From: an uncultured Clostridia bacterium
Lineage (GTDB): Bacteria > Bacillota > Clostridia > Oscillospirales > Acutalibacteraceae
Length of the DNA: 42,280 nt
NCBI GenBank assembly: GCA_947572385.1
Contig: CANPBX010000018.1
Span: 1 to 42,280 of the forward strand
Reading direction: 5' to 3'
In this document: positions 17,222-25,230 of the stretch, piece by piece
How the letters are laid out: every line of letters starts with the position of its first letter
How positions within the stretch are numbered: position 1 is the first letter of the stretch
The notes under the pieces: generated by a model
Databases searched by the model: none
The model's input: only the letters and a program-made list of their open reading frames with translations
What the model was told of the DNA's origin: nothing
Position numbers and translations under genes: made by a program

Positions 17222-18025
17222 TCAGGATACGCCTCCCTTCATACTGCCGCGGCTGAGCTCCCACATGAGCACCGTAGCCGCGGCCGCCGCGTTCAGGGAC
17301 TCTGCCCGCCCTCCCATGGGTATGGTGATAAGGTCGTCGCAGAGCCCGGCGGTCTCTTCCATAAGCCCGCTGCCCTCGTTGCCGATCAGCACCGCGTGCA
17401 GCCCGCTTCCAAAGTCTATGCCGGTGACCGGTAGTGCCCCGCTGTCAGGCACCGCCCCGTGGGTCCTATAGCCCTCGGCCCTGAGCCGCCCTAAAAGCTC
17501 TTTGGCGGAGCTCTCAGCGCCAAGCCCCAGCCGGAAGGCCGCACCCATAGACGCACGCAGGGCCTTCGGCGAAAGCGGGTCGCAGCAGTCCCCCAGCAGG
17601 AAGACCCTGTACCGCCCCAGAGCCTCGGCTGTCCGGAGGATAGTCCCCAGATTCCCCGGGTCCTGTATGTTCTCAAGCACCAGGCACGGCCCCCCGGGAC
17701 CGGCCTGCTCCCATTCCGGCCAAGCGCACAGGCAGAACACTCCCTGGGGGTGCTTGGTGTCCGAGAGCAGAGCCGCCACCGGCTCCTCTATCATGTATCC
17801 AGCCCCCGCAGCCTTCAGCACCGGCTCAAGGTACTCCCTGTACTTTTCCCCGGCCTTCGGTGTAAAAAAGCAGGCCTTTATCCTTACGCCGGACGCCGCC
17901 GCGTCACGGCAGAGCCTGGCCCCCTCACAGAGGAACTCCCGGCGCTCCCGGCGCTCCCTGGGTGAACCCAGCAGCCCCGCCGCAGCCCTTATAACAGGGT
18001 TGCGGCGGCTGGTTATGGTCTCCAT
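17222..18025 (-). CDS. SpoU/TrmH family RNA 2'-O-methyltransferase
   Basis: Methylates a ribose 2'-OH in rRNA or tRNA. The 267 residues have an N-terminal substrate-binding domain (ITSRRNPVIRAAAGLLGSPRERR) and the trefoil-knot catalytic domain: LENIQDPGNLGTILRTAEALG near residue 113, VLIGNEGSGL near 225, and IPMGGRAESLNAAAAATVLMWEL at the end, the three SpoU motifs. It resembles the RlmB or YsgA type, but the exact target nucleotide cannot be read from sequence. GGAGGAGG precedes the ATG. It lies after rplT and one base before dprA. Confidence 0.92.
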   Translation of the reverse strand: METITSRRNPVIRAAAGLLGSPRERRERREFLCEGARLCRDAAASGVRIKACFFTPKAGEKYREYLEPVLKAAGAGYMIEEPVAALLSDTKHPQGVFCLCAWPEWEQAGPGGPCLVLENIQDPGNLGTILRTAEALGRYRVFLLGDCCDPLSPKALRASMGAAFRLGLGAESSAKELLGRLRAEGYRTHGAVPDSGALPVTGIDFGSGLHAVLIGNEGSGLMEETAGLCDDLITIPMGGRAESLNAAAAATVLMWELSRGSMKGGVS

Positions 18026-18151
18026 AGGCCTCCTCCTTCCTCAGGAAACTAGCCGGAGCCAGCGCGGCACAGTCCCGCTCCTTCCGGCAGGAATACAAAC
18101 GCCCAAGGCAGAGAGCCTCAGGCGCGGGTGCCGCATGGCGCGGCGGGCAAT

Positions 18152-18505
18152 TTACAGTGCTGCCTTGGCCTTCTCCACCAGGGCGGTAAAGCCCTGAGGG
18201 TCGGCAATGGCGATCTCGGAAAGCATTTTCCGGTTCAGCGTTACCCCGGCCTTCTTCAGTCCGTTCATAAAGGTGGAGTAGTTGGTGCCGTTCATGTGGC
18301 AGCCCGCGGAAATGCGGGTGATCCACAGGCGCCTAAAGTCGCGCTTACGCTGCTTGCGGCCGATGTAGGCATAGTTGCCGGACTTCATCACGGCCTGTTT
18401 GGCCATTTTAAAGTGGCGGCTTTTTGCACCCCAGTATCCCTTCGCCAGCTTCAGTACCTTTTTCCTTCTCTTGCGCGTCATCATCGCGCCCTTTACTCTT
18501 GCCAT
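18152..18505 (-). CDS. rplT: 50S ribosomal protein L20
   Basis: Early-assembly ribosomal protein that binds 23S rRNA and, in many bacteria, also represses its own operon. The 117 residues have the typical basic N-terminus ([29 protein letters not shown]) and the globular end ([18 protein letters not shown]...[17 protein letters not shown]). It is the third gene of the infC-rpmI-rplT operon. A 126-base gap with no evident terminator follows before the SpoU gene. Confidence 0.99.
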   Translation of the reverse strand: MARVKGAMMTRKRRKKVLKLAKGYWGAKSRHFKMAKQAVMKSGNYAYIGRKQRKRDFRRLWITRISAGCHMNGTNYSTFMNGLKKAGVTLNRKMLSEIAIADPQGFTALVEKAKAAL

Positions 18506-18589
18506 AGCTTCTCAATCCTTTCCCGGCCTGCCCGGACCCCTCATCAGGCCCGGCGCATGTTCCAATTTGATTCGCAGTTTCCCTGTCTC

Positions 18590-18793
18590 TTATTTATAGG
18601 GCAGCATCCGCTTGACAGCGGCAGTGTTGGTCTTGTCGGTAACAGTGGTGCCCCTTGCGTGGCGCTTGACCTTAGGGGTCTTTCCGTGGCCGTTGAACAG
18701 GTGGCTGGTGAACGCATGGGCGCGGATCACCTTGCCGTTTTTCGAGAGCTTGAAGCGCTTTTTAGCGCCGCTGTGAGTCTTCAGTTTAGGCAT
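18590..18793 (-). CDS. rpmI: 50S ribosomal protein L35
   Basis: Small basic ribosomal protein of 67 residues: MPKLKTHSGAKKRFKLSKNGK is the family N-terminus, and it ends with TAAVKRMLPYK. It stands between infC (55-base gap) and rplT (84-base gap), as in nearly all bacteria. AAGGAGGAATAAAGT lies just before its ATG. Confidence 0.99.
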   Translation of the reverse strand: MPKLKTHSGAKKRFKLSKNGKVIRAHAFTSHLFNGHGKTPKVKRHARGTTVTDKTNTAAVKRMLPYK

Positions 18794-18848
18794 ACTTTAT
18801 TCCTCCTTAATCTTAAGCGCCCCTCCCCGGCTTAAAGGGTCAGGCGGC

Positions 18849-19367
18849 TTACTTTGTCGGCTTAGGCGCCAAGAACATCAGCATGGTGCGCCCCTCCAGC
18901 TTCGGCTGGCGCTCCACATTGGCAGCTTCCTCCATGGCCTCGGCGAAGCGTTTCATTATCTCCTGCCCCAGCTCCGGATGGCCCATCTCACGGCCCCGGA
19001 AACGGATAGACGCCTTGACCTTGTTGCCCTCGGCAATAAAGCGCAGGGCATGGTTTTTCTTTGTCTCAAAGTCGTGGGTGTCAATGTTCAGCGACAGCCT
19101 CACCTCTTTGATCTCCACTACCCTCTGGTTCTTGCGCTGCTCCTTCTCCCGCTTGCTCTGCTCAAAGCGGTACTTGCCGTAGTCAATGATCTTGCACACA
19201 GGCGGGGCCGCCTGGGGGGCGATCTTCACCAGATCCAGATTCTTCTGCTCCGCGAGCTCCATAGCCTTTTTTGACGGCATTATCCCCAGCTGGGAGCCGT
19301 CTGAATCGATGACCCTGACTTCCCTGTCGCGGATTTGTTCGTTGATCTGCAGTTCCTTGCTGCTAAT
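18849..19367 (-). CDS. infC: Translation initiation factor IF-3, with an ATT start codon
   Basis: Binds the 30S subunit and enforces correct start-codon selection. The protein reads ISSKELQINEQIRDREVRVIDSDGSQLGI..., has the linker block PPVCKIIDYGKYRFEQSKREKEQRKNQ, and ends FLAPKPTK. A frame opening at 19385 exists, but GGAGGT (19375-19380) lies inside that extension, seven bases before an ATT at 19367. From this ATT the protein aligns end to end with the Bacillus factor, which also starts at ATT. The start is therefore set at 19367 (172 residues). An ATT start lets IF-3 repress its own translation, a known feature of infC. Confidence 0.95.
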   Translation of the reverse strand: MSSKELQINEQIRDREVRVIDSDGSQLGIMPSKKAMELAEQKNLDLVKIAPQAAPPVCKIIDYGKYRFEQSKREKEQRKNQRVVEIKEVRLSLNIDTHDFETKKNHALRFIAEGNKVKASIRFRGREMGHPELGQEIMKRFAEAMEEAANVERQPKLEGRTMLMFLAPKPTK

Positions 19368-19546
19368 GTTCAGCACCTCCATCAAGCGATATCCTCAGTC
19401 CTTACGGAAAAAGCGGGTGGAACGCACTCCACCCGCAGAATCAACACATTACATAAGGGCCCGAAAGCAGGGCCTTCATACCGTATTGACCTATGGCGCA
19501 CAAAAGCGTCAGGGGTGGGGAAGAAGTACCTCCCTCTTTCTTTTCC
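19368..19546 (-). promoter_or_regulatory. Leader of the infC-rpmI-rplT operon (attenuation region)
   Basis: The roughly 180-base 5' untranslated region lies between the promoter and infC. It contains a GC hairpin at 19457-19474 (GGGCCCGAAAGCAGGGCC on the plus strand) and, downstream, a complete intrinsic terminator. The layout matches the L20-controlled leaders of Firmicutes infC operons, in which L20 binding favours the terminator. The L20-binding fold itself was not modelled here. Confidence 0.72.
19408..19436 (-). terminator. Attenuator terminator in the infC leader
   Basis: On the minus strand GCGGGTGGA and TCCACCCGC form a perfect nine-base-pair stem with a six-base loop, followed directly by TTTTT. 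It ends about 40 bases before the infC ATT and about 110 bases after the promoter, so it stops transcription before the first gene unless antitermination occurs. Confidence 0.9.
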
Positions 19547-19552
19547 TCAAAT

Positions 19553-19581
19553 ATTTTACACCATTTACTCCCCTTTGTCAA
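19553..19581 (-). promoter_or_regulatory. Promoter of the infC operon
   Basis: On the minus strand TTGACA (19576-19581) and TAAAAT (19553-19558) have a 17-base spacer. The -35 and most of the spacer lie within the last codons of the upstream glycosyltransferase gene, whose stop is at 19565. This is a strong vegetative promoter by sequence. Confidence 0.9.
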
Positions 19582-20539
19582 GGGGTTTCTCAGTATTTCT
19601 CAAATGCTCCTCTACCCTGTACCTGGGCCTCGCCTTCACCTCGCTGTATATCTTGCCGATATACCCGCCCACAACTCCAAGGCACAGCATCTGAAGCCCG
19701 CCCAAAAGCCATATGGAGCAGACAATAGCCGTCCAGCCGGACACGGCGAGCCCCGCGAAATAGGATATCAGCGCATACAGGAGCCCGAATACGCTGAGCA
19801 CCGACACCAGTATCCCAAAGTTTGAGATAAGCTTCAGTGGCTTCACGCTGAAGCTTGAAATGCCGTCCAGCGCCAGGGCTATCATCTTCTTTAAGGGGTA
19901 CTTAGACTCCCCAGCAAACCTCTCGTGCCTGTCATAATACACATAGTCGCTGCGGTAGCCTATAAGGGGCACAATGCCCCTTAAAAACAGGTTCACCTCC
20001 CTGTACTCCCCAAGGCCCTCCAGCGCCCTTTTGCTCATAAGCCTGTAGTCCGCATGGTTAAATACAATATCCACCCCCAAAAGCTTCATGGCTTTATAGA
20101 AGCCCTCCGCCGTGGTGCGCTTAAACCATGTGTCCGTCTCCCGCTTGTTCCTCACCCCGTACACAACGTCGCAGCCCTCAAGATATTTCTCCACAAACCT
20201 GTCCAGAGCGTCCACATCGTCCTGCAGGTCGGCGTCCAGGCTTATGGCGCAGTCACAGTATTCCTTGGCGGTCATCAGCCCGCAGAGCAGGGCGTTCTGG
20301 TGCCCCCTGTTATGCGCCAGCTTCACCCCCTCGACATAGGGGTTTTCCTTGTTCATCCCGGAGATTATTTCCCAGGTACTGTCCTTGCTGCCGTCGTCCA
20401 CCAGCAGCATACGGCTCTTACTGCCGGCAAGGCCGCTCTCCTCCATCGAACGCAGCTTCTCCGTCAGCCGCCGCACGGTCTCCGGCAGCACCTCCTCCTC
20501 GTTATAGCAGGGTATTACGAAATATACTGTAGGGCTCAT
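19565..20539 (-). CDS. GT2 glycosyltransferase of the polyprenyl-phosphate sugar type
   Basis: Membrane-anchored family 2 glycosyltransferase that probably moves a sugar from a nucleotide donor to a lipid (polyprenyl-phosphate) carrier. The 324 residues have an N-terminal GT-A domain: VYFVIPCYNEEEVLPETV, LLVDDGSKDSTWEI and the metal-binding SLDADLQDD near residue 100. Two hydrophobic segments near 230-300 (FGILVSVLSVFGLLYALISYFAG and a second around WLLGGLQMLCLGVVGGYIG) anchor it. This architecture is that of the GtrB/DPM1 group. The ATG overlaps the stop of the YfhO-type gene by four bases, which suggests they act on the same glycan pathway. Confidence 0.9.
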   Translation of the reverse strand: MSPTVYFVIPCYNEEEVLPETVRRLTEKLRSMEESGLAGSKSRMLLVDDGSKDSTWEIISGMNKENPYVEGVKLAHNRGHQNALLCGLMTAKEYCDCAISLDADLQDDVDALDRFVEKYLEGCDVVYGVRNKRETDTWFKRTTAEGFYKAMKLLGVDIVFNHADYRLMSKRALEGLGEYREVNLFLRGIVPLIGYRSDYVYYDRHERFAGESKYPLKKMIALALDGISSFSVKPLKLISNFGILVSVLSVFGLLYALISYFAGLAVSGWTAIVCSIWLLGGLQMLCLGVVGGYIGKIYSEVKARPRYRVEEHLRNTEKPLDKGE

Positions 20540-23199
20540 TCTTCGTTGTCCTCCTTCTGCTCAGTCTCAGGGGCCTCCACGTGCTCCGGCCCGTTGAACT
20601 GGGGCCAGGGCCTTGGCTGCAGCCTTTTTGGGGCCTGCTCTCTCTTCTCCTCCTGCTCCTTCGGCGGCTCCGGGCGCACAGGCCGTGCCGGTGCTCTGGG
20701 AGGCAGCGCCGGCGCCCGCTTTGGCTTGCGCCTCAATCTTATGGGCCTCTGTGCCGCCACGCCGTTCTTCTTGGCCCAGCCCGGGACGTTTCCCGACCGC
20801 ATGAGCTTCGGGTACTTTGGCCCGCCGCGCTCCGGCATTCTCTTCAGTATGGAGAAATAGGCTATTATACCCATCAGGGCCAGTATGCTCAGAGCCAGCC
20901 CAAGGGCGAGCCCAGGGGTCTCATAGGTAAAGTCTATCCTGACGCTCTCCCCGCCTGGCACGGCCACAGCCATAAAGCCCACGTTCACCTTCAGTATCTC
21001 TGCCTCCTGGCCGTTTACCCTGGCGCTCCAGCCCGGCTCATATGGCACGCTGAAGAAAACCATCTCGTCCCCCCGGGTGTCTATTTCCGCCGAGAAGCCC
21101 GAGCTGCTGTACCCGAAGTCCTTGCAGGCTCCCGCGGCCCGCTCCAGGCAGTCGTCCATATACCCCCGCTCGCTGAAATGCCGCATCTCCTCCGGCAGCA
21201 GCTCCAAAAGCCCCTCCACCTTCGGCACATCCTCATCCTCAACTACAAGTGCCCTGAGCATGGAGAGCTCCCTATGCCCCACAGCGGTGTCGCTGCCCTT
21301 TGACATCTCCTCATACTCGCTTCTTGGGAGATAGTACTCATAGGTAAAGCCCATGGGCACATAGAATTCGTTCTCCCATATATCATATCCGTTGGCATTG
21401 CCGTAATACGCCCAGCCGGGCATGGAGGTCTCGTCCATCTCCCTGCCGGCGAAATACTCCCCGTCGGAGTCGTCGTCAAAGAGCCAGTGCACGGAGAGCA
21501 GGCCCCTTATACCGTAGTGGCTCACTTTGGGCCGCGAGCCCACGTCCCGCTGCACGCCTATAGAATCATAGAACTCCATCACCGACCCTGGCACAATGCT
21601 GTGGAAGGCCTGGATGCTGGGTATCTGCCAGAACATCGCCGCGTTGTCTATGGACTCATAAAAATCCGAGCGGCAGACCTGCAGGTCTGTCAGCGGCACG
21701 TTTACGCCGCCGTTAAGCTGATAGGGTATCAGGTGGTCCCAGGTATAGTCCGACTGGGTCTTGCCAAGGGATATAAAATAGATGGAGTATAGCACCGTCA
21801 CAACGGACAGGCAGCCGAAGGCCCCCCTCTTAAAGGCCTTGCGGCTCTTGCAGAACATGAACAGGTACACCACCAGCCCCAGGCATATAAGGGAGACCGC
21901 CACATAGCTCCAGAAGCGGGTGGGGTAGTCCATCAGCCCCCAGGACCAGCTTTCAACGCCGTCCACGTTCTCCTTGGCGGGCATAAAGCCTATCACCCCC
22001 GCTATGGCTGTCACAATGGTGAAATTCCATACAACAGCCCTGCGCCAGTTCACCCTCTCATTCTCAAGGGCCAGTACTGTCGCCAGGGACATCATCAGCG
22101 TGAGCATATAGAACCATCTGGCATAATATGCCGAGTTCATCAGCTGGAAGGAGGCGTTCAAAAAGGGGACTAGCGCCATGGTAAACAGCACCCACAGCAT
22201 TTTCTTCAGCCAGTGCTTCCGCCTAAGCTGAAGCCAGCCGATGACCCCGGTCATCCCAAAGAGGGGCAGCCAGGCCCCCAATGAGGACCACTTTGACTCG
22301 GAATCCGGGGTAAAGTTCGGCCTCGCGGGAAGGTCCGGCGGGAAGAAGAAGCACTCGATTATGTGCATGTACCTCTGGTTGCGGTTATAGAGCACTCCGT
22401 TCCAGCCGTTTATGGGGTTCGATACCCGGTCATTCTGTATCACCGCCAGCACGGACGGCACCAGAAGCACCCCCGACAGCGCCACCCCCAGCACGGCCTC
22501 CAGCGCGAGCAGCAGGAAATCGCGCACGGATATCCGCCAGCTCCCGCAGACAAGCCGCAGGAAGAAGTATATCAGCGTGAAGGTGACCATGCCCACAAAG
22601 AAATAATAGTTCACAATACAGCAGGCGAATACCGCCAGCGCGAACACCCCTCTGCGCCGCCTGTACATATACTCGTCCAAGGCGCTCAGCAAAAGGGGGA
22701 AGAATACTATGGCCTCATGGAAATGGTTAAAGAACACATTATACACCGAAAAGCCCGAGAAGGCGTAGAGCACCGCCCCTATAAGCGCCGAGTCGCCGCT
22801 CTTTGTATAGCGGTGTATATAGATATAGCCGGTCAATGTAGCGCAGGCAAATTTCAGTATGAGCAACGGGCCCATAAAATACTGCACCCACTCCGAGGGG
22901 AAGGGTATTGTCAGCCAGAAGAAGGGGCTGCCCAGAAGGTAAAAGGAGTATGAGCCTATGAAGTTTGCCCCCAAGTCCGTGCGGCTGTTCCAGCCCCAGC
23001 TGCCTGAGCGTATGGCGTCGTGGGCCAGGCGGTAGAAGGGCACCTGCTGCACGTTGAAGTCGCCGTAAAACAGGAAGCGCCCGCCGTCCACCAGTATAAA
23101 CGGCAGGAATATGGTAAAGGAGAGCCCCAGCCCCAGCAGAAAAGCCTTTAGAAAATAGTTCTCCCGCCAGCCGGTCTTTCGCGCGGTCTGTATCGCCAT
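20536..23199 (-). CDS. YfhO family polytopic membrane protein
   Basis: An 887-residue integral membrane protein with about a dozen hydrophobic segments in residues 20-480, a large hydrophilic region (about 480-770), one more membrane segment (LGLALSILALMGIIAYFSI) and a Pro/Arg/Glu-rich cytoplasmic tail of about 75 residues. The N-terminal FYGDFNVQQVPFYRLAHDAI block and the late VNVGFMAVAVPGGESVRIDFTYETPG block are typical of YfhO proteins, which are linked in Bacillus to glycosylation of lipoteichoic acid or other wall polymers. Pairing with a GtrB-like transferase supports a role as the glycosyltransferase that uses the lipid-linked sugar; the actual substrate is not known here. The basic, proline-rich tail is unusual. 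Confidence 0.85.
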   Translation of the reverse strand: MAIQTARKTGWRENYFLKAFLLGLGLSFTIFLPFILVDGGRFLFYGDFNVQQVPFYRLAHDAIRSGSWGWNSRTDLGANFIGSYSFYLLGSPFFWLTIPFPSEWVQYFMGPLLILKFACATLTGYIYIHRYTKSGDSALIGAVLYAFSGFSVYNVFFNHFHEAIVFFPLLLSALDEYMYRRRRGVFALAVFACCIVNYYFFVGMVTFTLIYFFLRLVCGSWRISVRDFLLLALEAVLGVALSGVLLVPSVLAVIQNDRVSNPINGWNGVLYNRNQRYMHIIECFFFPPDLPARPNFTPDSESKWSSLGAWLPLFGMTGVIGWLQLRRKHWLKKMLWVLFTMALVPFLNASFQLMNSAYYARWFYMLTLMMSLATVLALENERVNWRRAVVWNFTIVTAIAGVIGFMPAKENVDGVESWSWGLMDYPTRFWSYVAVSLICLGLVVYLFMFCKSRKAFKRGAFGCLSVVTVLYSIYFISLGKTQSDYTWDHLIPYQLNGGVNVPLTDLQVCRSDFYESIDNAAMFWQIPSIQAFHSIVPGSVMEFYDSIGVQRDVGSRPKVSHYGIRGLLSVHWLFDDDSDGEYFAGREMDETSMPGWAYYGNANGYDIWENEFYVPMGFTYEYYLPRSEYEEMSKGSDTAVGHRELSMLRALVVEDEDVPKVEGLLELLPEEMRHFSERGYMDDCLERAAGACKDFGYSSSGFSAEIDTRGDEMVFFSVPYEPGWSARVNGQEAEILKVNVGFMAVAVPGGESVRIDFTYETPGLALGLALSILALMGIIAYFSILKRMPERGGPKYPKLMRSGNVPGWAKKNGVAAQRPIRLRRKPKRAPALPPRAPARPVRPEPPKEQEEKREQAPKRLQPRPWPQFNGPEHVEAPETEQKEDNEE

Positions 23200-23237
23200 A
23201 GTATCAACCCCGAAGTAATTTCATATTTTATTTTTAT

Positions 23238-23246
23238 ATTATACCA
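23238..23246 (-). promoter_or_regulatory. Extended -10 promoter element of the YfhO-GT2 operon
   Basis: On the minus strand TGGTATAAT is an extended -10 box about 40 bases before the gene start at 23199. No good -35 is visible, as expected for an extended -10 promoter. It is divergent from the yfbR promoter about 50 bases away. Confidence 0.65.
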
Positions 23247-23296
23247 CAATCTCCCTCCCGGGGGAAGCCTTTTTTACTGACTTCATATAACACGCA

Positions 23297-23324
23297 TTGA
23301 CATGGCTCTGCAAAATAGTATAAT
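23297..23324 (+). promoter_or_regulatory. Promoter of yfbR-dus
   Basis: TTGACA (23297-23302) and TATAAT (23319-23324) are separated by 16 bases. Transcription would begin near 23331, about 60 bases before the yfbR start at 23391. Confidence 0.85.
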
Positions 23325-23390
23325 AGTATATGCCAAACGCACCCCCCTAAAAGAAGAAGAAAGCAGAAAAAGATGAAGGAGCCTCTGAAA

Positions 23391-24038
23391 ATGTATCATT
23401 TTTTCGCCATGCTCTCCCGCATGAAGTATATAAACCGCTGGGGCCTCATGCGCAACACCCGCAGCGAGAATCTCTCCGAGCACTCTTTAGAGACGGCGAT
23501 AATCGCCCACGCCCTGGCCGTCATAGGCAATACGCGCTTCGGCAGAAGCTACGACCCCCAGCGCGCCGCCGCCCTGGCCCTGCTGCATGACGCCTCTGAG
23601 ATTATCACCGGCGATATGCCCACCCCTGTAAAATACCACTCGGAGGAGATAAGGAAGGCATACGCCGAGGTGGAGGACCTGGCTGTGGAGCACCTTGTCT
23701 CCATGCTCCCCGAGGACCTTCGCCCCGCCTACAGGGAGATAATGACCATGAGTGCCCCCGGCGACCAGGACCTAAAGCCCCTCCTAAAGGCCGCGGACCG
23801 TATCTCAGCCGTGATAAAATGCGTTGAGGAGCGCCAGAGCGGCAACCTGGATTTCAGCAAGGCCGAGGGCACCATCATCCAGAACATCCGGGACATGAAC
23901 CTCCCCGAGGCTGACCACTTCCTTGAGGAGTTCCTGCCCAGCTACGGCCTCACCATCGAGGAGCAGGATTACACCCGCCAGGCCGGGCTCAAATTCTCCC
24001 AGTCATCCCAGATGGTGTTCTCAAAGGTCCTGAAATAG
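23391..24038 (+). CDS. yfbR: 5'-deoxynucleotidase YfbR-type HD hydrolase
   Basis: Removes the 5' phosphate from deoxynucleoside monophosphates. The 215 residues follow the E. coli YfbR pattern closely: HFFAMLSRMKYINRWGLMRN, SENLSEHSLETAIIAHALAVIGN, the HD pair in LLHDASEIITGDMPTPVKYHS, and a later KAADRISAVIKC. The start at 23391 is preferred over the in-frame ATG at 23373 because AAGGAG (23375-23380) lies ten bases before it and because homologues begin just ahead of HFFA. Its stop codon TAG is part of the ribosome binding site of the next gene. Confidence 0.93.
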   Translation: MYHFFAMLSRMKYINRWGLMRNTRSENLSEHSLETAIIAHALAVIGNTRFGRSYDPQRAAALALLHDASEIITGDMPTPVKYHSEEIRKAYAEVEDLAVEHLVSMLPEDLRPAYREIMTMSAPGDQDLKPLLKAADRISAVIKCVEERQSGNLDFSKAEGTIIQNIRDMNLPEADHFLEEFLPSYGLTIEEQDYTRQAGLKFSQSSQMVFSKVLK

Positions 24039-24049
24039 GAGGTATCCCA

Positions 24050-25024
24050 TTGAAGATAGGAAGCATAGAGATAAACGGCCCGGTGGCACTGGCCCCCATG
24101 GCAGGGGTCACCGACGCCGCCTTCCGGCGCATATGCGAGGACATCGGCGCGGCCTATACCGTCACCGAGATGATAAGCTCCCGGGCCCTGGACTTTAACG
24201 ACCGCAAGAGCCTTGAGCTTGCGGACCTCACCCACGACGAGGGCCCTGTATTCATCCAGATATTCGGCGACGACCCTGAATGTATGGGCCGGGCCGCAGA
24301 GAAGATGTCCCGGTCCTCCCCTGCGGGCCTTGACATAAATATGGGCTGCCCCGTCCCGAAGATAGTGGGCTCAGGCGCGGGCAGCGCCCTCTTAAAGGAC
24401 CCCGGGAGGTGCGGGGAGATAGTTCGCGCCGTCAAGGCGGCGGGCCTGCCCGTAACAGTGAAGCTCCGCGCCGGCTGGGACGGGGAGCACATAAACGCCG
24501 TGAAGGTCGCAAGGATATGCGAGGAGGCCGGGGCCGACGCCATTGCCGTCCACGCCCGCACCCGGGAGCAGTTCTACTCAGGCTCAGCCGACTGGTCTGT
24601 GATAAAGGCCGTCAAGGACGCCGTGTCCGTCCCGGTAATAGGCAACGGCGACGTTATAGACCCCCTCTCAGCCAGCCGCATGCTCTCCGAGACCGGCTGC
24701 GACCTGCTCATGATAGGCCGCGCGGCCCTTGGCAACCCCTGGATATTCCGGGACGTCAACGCCCGCATCAGGGACTCGTGCCTTATCATGCCGCCCCCGC
24801 CCCTTAGCCAGCGCCTGTTGACCATGCGCAGGCATATCGCCATGATGTGCGAATACAAGGCCGAGCGCCGCGCCATGCTGGAGGCCCGCAAGCACGTGGG
24901 CTGGTATTTAAAGGGTATGCGCGGGGCCGCGGAGTTCAGGCGGCGCTCCGGTGAGCTCTGCACAATGGAGGACCTTGACAGGCTCATTCAGGATGTGTAT
25001 ATTTCCTCTCTACAGGAGGAGTAA
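24050..25024 (+). CDS. dus: tRNA-dihydrouridine synthase (DusB type)
   Basis: FMN enzyme that reduces uridine to dihydrouridine in tRNA. The 324 residues have the TIM-barrel signature APMAGVTDAAFRRIC near 15, DINMGCPVPKIVGSGAGSALLKDP with the catalytic Cys near residue 100, AIAVHARTREQFYSG, and the FMN-binding GNGDV and LLMIGRAALGNPW. The start codon is TTG, with AGGAGG eight bases upstream; that site overlaps the yfbR stop. No better ATG exists before the conserved core. It probably shares the yfbR promoter. Confidence 0.95.
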   Translation: MKIGSIEINGPVALAPMAGVTDAAFRRICEDIGAAYTVTEMISSRALDFNDRKSLELADLTHDEGPVFIQIFGDDPECMGRAAEKMSRSSPAGLDINMGCPVPKIVGSGAGSALLKDPGRCGEIVRAVKAAGLPVTVKLRAGWDGEHINAVKVARICEEAGADAIAVHARTREQFYSGSADWSVIKAVKDAVSVPVIGNGDVIDPLSASRMLSETGCDLLMIGRAALGNPWIFRDVNARIRDSCLIMPPPPLSQRLLTMRRHIAMMCEYKAERRAMLEARKHVGWYLKGMRGAAEFRRRSGELCTMEDLDRLIQDVYISSLQEE

Positions 25025-25040
25025 ACTGCCAAAATTATCC

Positions 25041-25069
25041 TTGCATTTTGGGCTTATATGTGTTAAAAT
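25041..25069 (+). promoter_or_regulatory. Promoter upstream of polA
   Basis: TTGCAT (25041-25046) and TAAAAT (25064-25069) have a 17-base spacer, giving a start near 25076. A strong terminator follows within 20 bases, so the promoter either makes a very short RNA or is controlled by attenuation. Confidence 0.7.
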
Positions 25070-25092
25070 ATACTTGTAAAGCGCAAGGCTTC

Positions 25093-25123
25093 ACCCCGGA
25101 GACGGCACTCCGGGGTTTCTTTG
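25093..25123 (+). terminator. Intrinsic terminator between dus and polA
   Basis: CCCCGGAG (25094-25101) and CTCCGGGG (25108-25115) form a perfect eight-base-pair stem with a six-base loop, followed by TTTCTTT. It can end the yfbR-dus transcript. Because a promoter lies just before it, it may also act as an attenuator for polA. Confidence 0.85.
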
Positions 25124-25145
25124 TATAGGTATATTTACGGCCTCC

Positions 25146-25199
25146 GGCAGCTTAGGGGCGCTGCCCCTAAGAACCCTGCCAGGTGCCCGGCGCACCTGG
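25146..25199 (+). repeat. Two consecutive strong hairpins in the polA leader
   Basis: GGCAG (25146) pairs with CTGCC (25176) around an inner stem, CTTAGGGGC (25151-25159) with GCCCCTAAG (25163-25171). Then CCAGGTGC (25179-25186) pairs with GCACCTGG (25192-25199). No T-run follows either, so they are not simple terminators. They stand 30 bases before the polA ribosome binding site. They could be a regulatory leader or a dispersed palindromic repeat; the sequence alone does not decide. Confidence 0.7.
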
Positions 25200-25230
25200 A
25201 CCGCGCTATTTTCCCAAAAGGAGTATCCTC

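Noticed and set aside
23283-23483. A minus-strand 66-codon frame between the YfhO gene and yfbR
   Set aside because: It covers the divergent promoter region and the start of yfbR and resembles no protein.
25146-25199. The hairpins as a possible CRISPR or tandem repeat array
   Set aside because: The two stems differ in sequence and there is no repeat-spacer periodicity. No CRISPR array was seen anywhere in the window.
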